From positions 131,092-195,091 of the forward strand of contig NMRA01000250.1 of the NCBI GenBank assembly GCA_002633005.1: DNA of 64,000 nt. The letters run 5' to 3'. The notes under the pieces are model-generated. The model had not been told where the DNA came from and ran no database searches. It saw only the letters and a list, made by a program, of their open reading frames with translations. Below are positions 13,301 through 25,300 of the stretch, piece by piece (the stretch's first letter is position 1; the number at the start of each line of letters is the position of its first letter). The DNA is from Phoronis australis. Its lineage: Eukaryota; Phoronida; Phoronidae. The position numbers and the translations under genes were made by a program.

Positions 13301-16300
13301 CTGATTACCTAGAGAACAATAACATCAGCAGCATGTGGTGTCCAGGGGCAATATAATTGCCTGCAACTGCCTGCATCGTTGATCATTATGGCAGATTTTA
13401 TGATACTCAATATAATTGCCTGCAACTGCCTGCATGGTTGATCATTATGGCACATATCATGATACTCAATATAATTGCCTGCAACTGCCTGCATAGTTGA
13501 TCATTATGGCACATTTCATGATACTCAATATAATTGCCTGCAACTGCCTGCATAGTTGATCATTATGGCACATTTCATGATACTCAAACCAGTGAGGGTG
13601 TCAATGTAGCATTCTTTTCAGGAAAATCGGAAATTTCTTCAAACTGAATTGACAATCTCTAAGTTCGTGGGTTGAACTGACCGTATTTTATTTCTTCTTT
13701 TCCAATTTGCTGCAATATAAATTCTCTCAGCTAGGTATCATTCAAATGCTGACTTTCAGTTCATCTGAGAAATGCGTGTTTGTGAGGAGACAACTGGTCG
13801 AGCCTCAAAATCTGACAGTCTAAAATGCAAATTATAAACTAGGTTATTCAACCACACAAAGTATGTCTCAAACCTTTCTATGTTATGATATAAAAGGATT
13901 TCCACCTGGGACAAATCTCTAAGCTATCAGGACGTAATAAGGTATCAAAGACCATCAATTTGACAAGGTGGCGAGGCCATCCTCTCAAGCATTGATTTCA
14001 ATCGCTCACTGTGGACTCTCAAATCCTTTTGACAGTGGAACCCAAAAGCTGTCTTGGCAAGGGAAATTTTAAGACCTGGGTTCTGTTTCATGAAAGGGAC
14101 TTAAAACTTAAGACAGAAATTTGGTGTGTTTCATAAAAATAAATAAATTTCACGTATAGCAAAAGTACAAAGTCTGTGAGAATATGAACTTAACTGGTAG
14201 TTAATGAGATAATTTCTATGAACTGTTTGTAGACTGTGTTGTGCTCATAATTGCATGGCTACATAATGTCTTAAATCTTAAGTCACTTTAATGAAACAGA
14301 CCCCTGTTGGTCAGTCTTTTTCTGGATTTTTATGTTTGACTAGTGAAGAAATACCTGTTTATTTCTAGTGCCATATTTTACGTTATGTGTCTATTTTCAG
14401 CTACTTTCCATTATGGGAACACTGTTTCTGACAAGCATACTGGCAGTGATTATTTACGGGTACACAAATGTGACGCGTTCTGCCATTGACGACGTGTATC
14501 CATTTTTCTATTTTTCTGATATGAGCCCTCGGAGGGTTTTGGACAGCAAGGTAAGTTTTTTGATGAGAACATCTTTTGCGAATTTATAGTTGTTTAGTTT
14601 TTCAAAAACAAAAATTCACCCGATACACCGGGTATCAGCTGAGGTAGTGCCAACCATTATAATGGGTGGCATGATGGGCAATACTTCTATGGATGCAAAA
14701 AGTACTCAACCAAGGGCTTTACTGCTAACATAACCAAGGGCTTTACTGCTAACATGTGGCGCGTTATGTAGTATCAAGTCACGTGATCTTTACTGCTCTC
14801 TGGATCGTTATTCTTGTAGGCGTGATCCTGGGAATATAGTTTTACTACATTTTTATGCACCCACATATTTATATTTGGACGCATTATGCCGTCATCTCCC
14901 AGCTTCCGTCCGGCGTCCTCTGCTCTATTTCGAAAATCCTTTGATGTATGTTCATGAAATTTTGCACAATGGGTTTCTTTCGTGGATGGGATGGCATGAG
15001 CGAACATTTGGACCGAACCGACTGCCGATGTGCCTCCTAGAGGCAATTTTAGTTTTTTACGTTTACCCTTGTATCTACAAATGTCCTAGAATTTGGGATA
15101 TAGGCATCCATTAGTGAGATGACGCTATCTTCGGATGGATTCGAGGTATTTTGCGCCACCTACTGGTCATTTTTACTGTTTTCGGGACTGTTTTTGGCGT
15201 TTGCCCTCTATCAACCAAACCGCTCTAAGGATGATTGTGAAAACTGACGATAATTTTCCGACAACTGTGCCGCCTCCTAGAGGCAGTTTTGTTTTTTTTG
15301 CGCCCGTAGCTGTATCTCCTAAACCCTCTGCAGGATCTTTTATGAATTTAGCATGTGTATTTATATGAAGTTGACATAGGACGACGTCGACTTTCGGACT
15401 GATCTCACTTCTGGTGTGCCCCCTAGTGGCAATTTTAGTTTCTAACATTTACTTCTGTGTCTTCAAAGGTACTCAGTAGATTTATATAGTATTTGGAATA
15501 TAAGCATTAATTGGTGAGATGATGGTATCATCTTGTTTTTGGATGGATTCAAGGTATTTTGCCTCACCTAGTTACCACTTTTTCTGTTTTTGAATTTGTT
15601 TTTGGGCGTCAACACCTCTGTCAACCAAACCATTCTAAGGATGATTTTGAAAATTGGCGTAATGGGTTCTCAGTGTGAAGAGGATGGTTAACGATAACGA
15701 CTTCGACTACTGTGGCCCCTCCTAGTGACAGAATGATTGTGAAAACTGGCGTGTATGTTCTTTCTATGAAGCGGACTGCTGACAATGTTTTTCCGACAAC
15801 CTTGACTATTGTGCCGCCTCCTAGAGGCAGTTGTGTTGCGCCCGTAGCTGTATATCCTGAGCTCACTGCAGGATCTTCATTAAATTTACTAAGTGTTTAT
15901 ATGAAGTTAATAACAGATGACAACGACTTGCAGACGGATCCGATGAATGTTGTGCTCCCTAGTGTCAAATTCATTTTTTTCTGTTTTCCTTTGTTTCTCT
16001 GATTGAAGTTCATTGAAAGATTTTTATGAAATTCGGTAAAATAGCTTTCTATTAAAGGAACGATGGCATGCTCTCGTCAGATGGATGCGTCGTATTTTGC
16101 GCCATAGAGTGGCCATTTTTGTGTTACAAATAAACTACGGTAACCCTAAAGAAGCACTCCGTTTGAGGTGCATTCGTGGGTGCATTTCAATGCTCCACGT
16201 TGCTGCTTGTGTTGGAGATTGATGATACAAGTATGAAAGCAAAATGACAAAGTTTTGGAATTTACTTTTTTCTCGAAGATAATAAATTTGGATACTTACA

Positions 16301-19300
16301 ACAGGTTGTGAATATTAGAAATAATTATAGCTAAATTTGTATTGTTTTTTTTAATACACGTTTTTTTATACCCTCAAATATTTATATGTGGACGCATTAT
16401 GCCGTCATCTCTGTCCGTCGGGCACATGTCCAGCGTCCTCTGTTCAAAACATCTTGGCGTATGTTCATGAAAGTTTGCACATGTGTTCCTTTCATGGATG
16501 GGACAACATGAGCGAACTTTCGGACGAATCCGACAACCGGTGTGCCGCCTAGGGGCAATCTTAGTTTTTTGCGTTTACCTCTGTTTCTTCAAAGGTACTC
16601 AACGTATTTTCGTAAAATTTGACAATTATTTAGCATCTATTAGTGAGATGACGCTATCCTCCCATTTTCAGATGGATTCGACGTAGTTTGTGCCACCTAG
16701 TGGCCATTTTTACTGTTTTCAAGAATGTTATTTGGCTAAAAATCTGTGCCAAACAAAATGTGAGACTTTTAAGTTGCATTTGGGATTGGCGTATATAACG
16801 AATCACCAGCATATCTACAAACTGCTTTAATACTCTCTAGAAGTCTGAAATTCACAAACAAAGCCTCCCGTGTTTGTGATTTATCTTCACAAAAAGTTGC
16901 GTCATTTGATCGATTCAAGCAGTGCCTGCTGTTAGCGGTAAAGCCCTTGGTCAAGTGCGCACCTTTTGCCATTCTGAACAGACCGGGGGCTCACCTTCCT
17001 GTGACACTGATTCATAGCCATTTAGAAAGCAGTGATAGCTGAGCTAACACACCACTAAAAAGTTACTAGAATGTGTTTGTAAAGCTTCTGGAAAAGATAA
17101 TACTTACAGCAAAAACAATGCTGACGTGGTCCAAAATCATATGTGCTTTTTGGGCTACGTTGTTTTTGCAGAAAACATTTGACATAGTAAGTTTGTTACA
17201 TGCGCGCACCTAGCCTAAAGCATGGGAGGGTGCTCGAATTTTTTGGTGTGCGGACCTTTTAGTGAAAGAAATCAACGAGAACTATAACAAACGGGGCTAC
17301 TAGGTTCAGGCCCGCGAATTGTGCATCTGCGTCGACTTTTGTCTCGTTTACTTGGAGTTTTTGTTTCCCTCAGGCAGAGCTTTTTACCCGATTCGTCAAA
17401 TTGGGGGGCTCTTTCGAGCACTCCAAGCCCTCCCCCCCTGGGTGCGCCCATGTGCTAGTTAGGAAAGTAATTACATCTACACCTAGTTAATGCTTATATT
17501 TGGTTTCTAATCTGTATGCTCACGTCATGTAACCTAATGATTATTCATGTTACAATTTAACTTTTTTAGGTCAAAGCAGAGATGAGCATTGCAATTTTTT
17601 ACTCACTGAGTACATACGTAATTTAGAAATGATGCCTAGATTATGTTCAGGTTGGTTTAGCATTTGCATAATTATGTAAATTTGCCATATAAATATGTGG
17701 TAATCGATAGTTGACATTTTCCATGCACCTTTGTAGGTGTGGGCAGATGTTGCCATGAGACACACCTTTGTTGTCAATTTACTTCTGGGTTTCTTACCAG
17801 CCATGGGCAAGTTTGTTGGGAAGGGCACTGTGAAGACAAACATGTAAGTTTGTTTGAAAAGGTTTTGTGAAAGGTAGCACATGTATGGATCTGTTTATAT
17901 GTTCTTTTAGATGGCGTTCATATTACTATTCTTGTCTATCTTCAGGGGCGGATCCAGTATTGTGAGTTGGGGGGGCAGAGTATTAGCCAGGATTTTGCAC
18001 CCCCGAACTGCGTAATGGAATATGAGAGAATTTTAGGGGGGCATGGCCCCCTTGGCCCCCCTCTAAATCCGCCACTGATCTTGCTTGCACCCGATAAATC
18101 TAACCTAATTCACTGCTGTAACTACTTTAAATTTAGACTGTCCCGTCCTGGCTGGCTATGTACATGTCTTAACATGCCTTTCTCCCTGTTTTAGCCGCAT
18201 TCATAATTTCATTATTTAGGAGCGACATATGTCCCGAATGATGTATAATAGTTCGTGCGCCACAAGCTCGTCACTAGAGATGAAACAAAGACCGGGATTG
18301 GCGATATAAGGTCATTTATTATGACTAATACAGTTACAAGGAATTTCATTTATATGACTAGTATAATTACAAGTAATAGGTAGTGACTAAACATAAGTAA
18401 GGTAAAAAATACTAATCTCTGGTAAGATGGGCAAATGAAAATCGCCACAAGAGATGTTGTAAGACAGCTCATGCCCGTGTTGTGGTGGCCTCCTCTTCTA
18501 GTGATCGTGGATACCTTAATTTTGTGAACTGTGTTTTGTTCACATTCCTGTATAGTCAGAAATGTTAAAGTGTACCCTCTTATACATGCGTGGGTGCATA
18601 TTGCTGTCATCAGTGGGTGTTTGGTATCCACTGCAGTATCTCTAAAAGCCAGTGGAAGATCTTTATGAAAGATGGCTGATATTCATTTGGAGTTGATGCT
18701 GCATGGATGACATCAACTTTCAGATGGATCTCATTACCGCTATGCCCTCTTGTGGCAGTGTTAATCTTTTACGTTTGCCTCAGTCTGTTTCTTCTGAGTT
18801 ATTTTTAAATGTAGTTCGTGAAATTTAACAAATGGGTTACTTTCTATTGCACAAGCCGGTACGATGCCTTCCCATTTTCGGACTGAGTCAGCATATTCTG
18901 CGCCATCTAGAGGCCATTTTGGTGTGGTGTGCTATGTCATCATCCCCATTCGACGTTTGTCGTCCGCTGCTGTGGTATCTTGATCTAAACTCCTGAATGG
19001 AGGTTCTTGAAATTTTGGAGATGTATTCCTATCATGGATGGAACGAGATGAGCGAATTTTTTGACGGATCCGAGAACCAGTGTGCCCCTAGTGGATATTT
19101 AGTTTTTTATGTTTGTTTCTGTATTTTCATAGTTCCTTGACGGATTTTTATGTGCCCACATATTTACATGCCGTCATCCATGTCTGTCCGTCCGGAATCC
19201 GCTGCTCTGTCTCTAAAACCCTTTGATGTAGTATATTCATGAAAATTTGCACAGCAGTTCTGTTCCTTTCATGAATGAGACGGCGCGAGATAACTTTCGG

Positions 19301-22300
19301 ATGGATCCGACTACTGGTGTGACCCTAGTGGCAATTTTATTTTTTTTTCGTTAATTCTGTATCTTCACAGTTCCTCAATAGACTTTCATAAAATTTGGCG
19401 TATAGGCATCTATAAGTGAGATGGCACTTTCGTTTTCGAATGAATTCAAGGTATTTTTCGCCATCCAGTGGCCATTTTTACTGTTTTCAAGTCTGTTTTT
19501 AGCGTCTGCTTCTGTCAACCAAACTGCTCTTAGGATGATGCAGGCGTGCACCCAGCCTTCAGTATGAGGGGGGGGGGGGCTCGAATTCCTGACGTTGTGG
19601 ACCTTTTGCTAACAAAAGACCGGGCGGACTAAAAAAACAAAAAAACGGGAGTACCACTGTGAATTGCGCGTTTGCGCTTATTTAGTGGACTTTTGTCCCA
19701 TTTTCTTGGACTTTTTGTCTCTCAGGGGCGGACCTTTTTGCCCACTTCGCCAAATGGAGGGGCTCGAATGAGCCCCCCCCCCCGGGTGAGGGCATGAGTC
19801 AGATCACTGTGGAACTGAGCGGCATATTTTGTGGCTGTCACTGTATCTTCTTAATCCCTTGTAACATCTAAAATTTGGCATTGGTGAGAATACAGATGAT
19901 GTCTACTTTCAGATGGATCTGACCACGCTGTGCCCCCTAGTAGCAATTTTACTGTTGTACGTTTACCTTTGTATAGAGTTCCTTAAAGAATTTCATGAAA
20001 TTTGGCAAATAGGCTTCTATTAAGGAAACGACATCACCGTTCTATTTTTGAACAGATTTGGTGTATTCTGCACCTCCTGTTGGCTGTGTTATGGCACTTA
20101 TAACCTTCCCTAGCAGCATACCCTGTGCGGTTCAATCGTGGGTGAATTGCACTCTTGCAATAGTTACTAACAGTTTACTTACAATGCAATTTATGTTACC
20201 TTTTGTAAACTTTCCACATTCTCCTGGTTCAAATTAGTGCTTCTTTATATTTACTGGCGTATTGATTAAATAAAAGTGTTACTTTCTCTTTTTTCTTTCC
20301 ATTACAGTTCTTGGCTGTTCATCATCTTTGCAATGATTATAAAACCACACATCGGTGTAAACTTCTTGCTACCTTACTATGGTTTACTGACTCGCAGTTT
20401 AGGTGTTAGCTTCAATAACGTTATGGCTGCTGGTGAGTCACCTTTCCTGCTGAATTTTTCATTGATGAGTGGGTAATTTAGCATCATAAAGGCTGAATCC
20501 CCAAAATGCATTTGCATCGGTTCATGACATCAAGTATTTCACTCTGAGGAAGCATTATGTAAAAGCACGCATTAATATTGGTGGACTAAATTGATTGCTC
20601 TTTTGTGCCCGGTGGTTTAATGATATTTTAAAGTGAAACGTAACAACAGTTGGGCGTAAGAGCAGTTTACTGGACAAAGGTCATAAAGATGCCTGGATGC
20701 CGTTTTGCAGATGCAAGAAAGTGTCCAGAAAACTTATTGCATGCTTTGCTTGTAATGCATGATGATATTTCAGGAAGATTTGAATTATCATATATTTTCG
20801 CGAGTTTCTTGCGTCTGCAGAACACAACCCTGCCTCTGCAAAACGTATGACGAATTTCAACACTTGGCCAGATGAGTACACTGATGTATCAATTTAAGTT
20901 TGTTATTGGTCAAAACAAGTCGTGTGTGAGAGAAATGAAAACCTGTAGTCATGATGAAATAAATGCAATACTTGAATAATTGTCCAGAACTATGATACAT
21001 GATGTTAAAGTCTTTGGTATCGGAAACTCTTGTTACCCTGGAACGGCATATTAATTTAACTACTCATATCCTCTCAAATAGGATTACCACAAGTGGCGTT
21101 TTACGTTTTACCTCGAACCTTCGCACGATCTGAGCTCGCACCAGGAATTTTGTTCTTGATGTACTTGAGTATGTATCTGTCCATCTTATATTTCTCGGTA
21201 AGTATACGTTGGCGCATTTTACTCAATGGCGTCGCGCTTTCTCTGTAGATGTGTCCAGACATTCACTGACCTTCTTGTTAATGCCCAACCTAGCTCTCTG
21301 ATTGGCTAAGGCTGTGGAGACAAGTTGTCTAAATACACAGTCAGGATGATCTTGTCTGATTAACACAGTACCCAGTGACACCTGTTGACCATTTTGCCTC
21401 GAAATCCATTCTGATGCTTGCATTTGTCTTATATACAGAAAAGTTTCGATAGGAAATGTCTGCCAGTCAGTACTATTCCTTTCATTTGACAACACTTTCT
21501 ATTGGCTTACGTTTGAGTTTGGTTAGCATCGGCATGATCAAAGCCAAAAAACGTTAAAACTGGAGGATTGTTGTTTCAAAATAATATGCTTTCAGACGAT
21601 GGGAATAGCAGTTATGAGTGATGCAATCAAAGAAACCTTTCCTCAGCTAAAAGGCAAGAAACTGGTGGCGATGATTATCAAGAGTAGTCTTTGCGCCGTC
21701 TGCTTTTTACTTGGACTTACCATGGTGACTCGAGTAAGTACAACTTTTTGACGTCACAACTTATCTACTTCTTTTTTGTTCATTGCCACATCAGTGCTGA
21801 CTTGCAAGATATTCTATTTCATTCGTTAAATATATTTATATAAGAATATATGGACTCGTCTCACTTACACCCCCCTTTTTCTTCTTTTGAACTGGTCCAG
21901 TAATCCTTTTTTGTAGATTTGCATATGGTTCTTTTGCATACGACACGCTAGTTCCAGCCTCGCCATTGCTTCGTTTACCACATGTGCCATAAGTTTGGTC
22001 AGCTGCTGACCTCTACAGGCTGAAGATTGTCATGTGTTCTCAGTAATCATGTTTCCTGTCAAATCTTTGCTTCAGCGGCTCTTAGTTCGAGTTCAATCTC
22101 TCTTCATTTTTTCACACCCACTACCACCCCATTGGTTAGGTAGTTCCTCGTACCCGAGTGCTGCGCTTTTTATTGCCCGTCTTTCCAGATATTACTATTT
22201 TACCCTTTATTCATCATTTTACATTCTTATTTCTGAACCATTAGGTTGTCATAATAAATGACCTTTGTTTCGCCTACATACGGTCTCCTTTTCATCTCTG

Positions 22301-25300
22301 GAAACGGAGATTGCGACTCACCAACTTAATGTTTTGCCACGTGTTTCAAACATAAAGGTCCTTTAATAATTGCACTCAACTGGCTAAACAACGTAATTCA
22401 GCGCAATAATGTTGCAGCAGCTTTAAACCCACCTTCCCTGACAAAAAATATCGTTCATCACTTAGCCTATGAAATTTGTCTGAAATTGTTCCATGGTCAA
22501 ATTAGAGGTATTACATTGGCTTGGAAAAACTGACCGTTTGTTATTGCTTGAAATAACAAGTTGGCTTGTCACGGCGGATCATTTAATGTGCCAAGGGTTG
22601 TCTGAAACAATAGCGAATTGGTGTCAGTTTTTCAGGAATAAGTTGAGATAAACTTAATAGCGTAAGTGGTCTATTATATAAAGTTTCCTTTATATCATAA
22701 TGATATCATAATGCTGAAACACGGCCACAAGATATATCTCCAGGAAAATGAAAATTGCACCTGACCTTTGATGCGGCACATTGCCGCTATCCTCATAATA
22801 TCTATTGTCCTCCCCCGGTATGGTGCATTGATTTTGAGATAGTATTTCAAAAGTTCCGTTGAAAGGTTTAATTTTGCGTTCCTCCCAGCATCTGACATGT
22901 TGCTTTGTTTTGTGAGCTTGTGTTTTCAGTAACCTGAATATTGAAAAGTGGAAGTAGTTAAAACCTGCAGCTATGAACACTTCATAAAAACTATTTTCAT
23001 TTGCAACAATATCTGTTATTTTTCGGCAACATCCGAGGTTGCTTTTACCAAATCCAACAAACAGCAGTGCTCGTTTATGGGCGACTTGCTGGGTGATGGT
23101 GGTGCAACAACGGTCTTGCTCTACAAGTGCCGAAAGGCGTGCAATCAAACTGAAACAAAATGACCTGTAATGCCCTCTTGTAACGAAACAGCTAGACCAA
23201 CCTGACCATGGCTATAACGACAGACAAACACTGGAAAGTGATGGTAATTGTAAAACTTGGGCAAAACATGCAAAAATTTTAAAAAATATTGTAGGGTCTA
23301 CATGAGATTTCTGGGTAGTTACCGCGGCATATGCATTGAAAATCAGAGGTGTCTCATTAATGTTTGTTCCACTTTCAGGGAGGAGATGTTCTCTTTACCA
23401 CACTAGATTTTTTTCTTCACTTTTTTGGGGTCATTACTATGTTCTTCACTTTAGTTGGATTGGCTGTGATATTTGGTAAGTGTTCTCGTGTAACATTTCT
23501 ATTCACTGGTTACAACTGATTACTGAAAATAGTAAAATATATCGTGTCAAAAACGTTCGTTTTAGATCACAGGTCTCAAATGGGTGCGTCAAAGGTGTAT
23601 TTGTCTGAAGGTCCATTGGTCTGAAGGTTTGATAGTCCGAAATATTTAAAAAAATGTTACTTTCTATAATCCAAAGGTTCAACCATCCTAAGGTTCGATA
23701 GTCTGAAATTCATAAAAACACAGAGCCACTATGCCAGTTGTTAAGTTTGACCAGTACCAGACCTTCACAGTGAACTGACTTTTATTAAGAAAAGCTAAAG
23801 ACTGATTCAGGAAGTGACGCGCATGCTACAATGGCGGAGGTCTCTACAAACTGAAGATTCTAAGGTCTGACAGCTCCGTGGACAGTTCTATTCAACTTAT
23901 TCAAGCAATCGCCATTTTAAAAGTGAGCCTCTTTTTAGGTTTTAAAAACAATGCAGTCTGCGCTTAATCTCAGCACAAACCGTAATTTTTTTCGTGTGCC
24001 TCGTTTTATTTATGTCTCAAATGCGTTTTTTTAAACCTAAAAAGAGGCTCACTCATAGACCTCACATAGACCGGGCGCGCGCCACTCAGATACATGCATC
24101 TCGCGTTGTCAATATGACGCCATATTGGAGAATGTTACACAGGACAAAATGCCAGAAAACATTGGGAGCCCTACGGCATCAGTCAGAATATCCGCGGGCT
24201 CGCAGTGTTATGCTTGCTGCAAAGAGTTATGTTTTTTGGTCCTGCCTTAGAGTCATGTTTTTTGTTGGTTCGGCTATGGAGTTTAGATGTGCTGCCACAA
24301 GGTTTTTATGTTCTGCCACCATAGTTTAAGCAGAGCGATTATGCGTTATTTCCACATCAGTCTTGGTGATTGAGACCATATAAGAGATCAATTAAAAGAT
24401 AATTATTGCCCAGCATATGCTGTTATCCAATGATGATGCTGTTTACTAATTATATTTACCGGGTAAGTAAATTTTTAGTATTGTTGACAATCATTTGTAT
24501 TTTTACTTGTTCTGAAAAATAACATCCCCGAACCTACTCGCTAGCCATCAAAATCAGTACATCTAAGTGAATAATGTATTCTCTGTTGAAATATACACTG
24601 CTTTAAAAACTCATTTCTTAATGAGTATTCCAAAATCAGATTTCTTTTGCTGTATTAAAACAAACGTATCCCTGCAAAATCTGTACTTATGTTAAAGTTG
24701 ATATTGGGAATTTTGTGGATTTGCACTGCTTGCTTACGAGCTCTTTGTTTTGTGACTCAAAGGTTGCGCAAAAAAGTAAAGTGCATAGTAACCAAAATAT
24801 CAAGAACGTACGACTGAGCATCTGACCTATACCCAAAATACAGAATTTGCCACTCGAAACCGAGTGCAAAATATACCCAACCGCGCCAGTGTAGCATTAA
24901 ATAATGACCCCATGAAAAATGATCCCGGCTAGTTTTTTTACAGGGTCTAAATTTAATGTGAAGAATTTTCAGCCCATGAAAAAAGACCTCACGTCCGTGA
25001 AAGCCCGTCTTGTCATTATTCAACGGTTCCAGGGGCGGATCCAGAGTATTTTGGGGGGGCAAGGCAGAGGATCACACGTGCGCACCCAGCTTAAAATATA
25101 TAGTGGCTAGAGTTTTGCGGTCATGGGGAGTTGTTACTGGAATAAGAAGATGAGTACTAAAAAAACGGGGTAATAGGTTCAACTCCGTGCATTGTGCATT
25201 TGCGACGAATTCCTGTGGACATTTGTCTCCTTTCCTCGGACTTTTGTTTCTCTAAGAAGGACCTTTTTGCCCACTTCGTCAAGTGGGGGGGGAATGGGCT

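Larger units (their letters stand above)
12333..14400 (+). other. SLC6-like gene intron 4
   Basis: Intron with two recognisable items, the 59-bp tandem array at 13351-13586 and the small inverted-repeat element at 14078-14303. The rest is AT-rich without a recognised feature. Confidence 0.7.

Noticed and set aside
13351-13586. Possible CRISPR-like array
   Set aside because: The repeats abut directly with no unique spacers, and the DNA is eukaryotic. It is a minisatellite.
22690-23148. 152-codon minus-strand frame in SLC6-like intron 9
   Set aside because: No recognisable domain or splice context; composition looks random.
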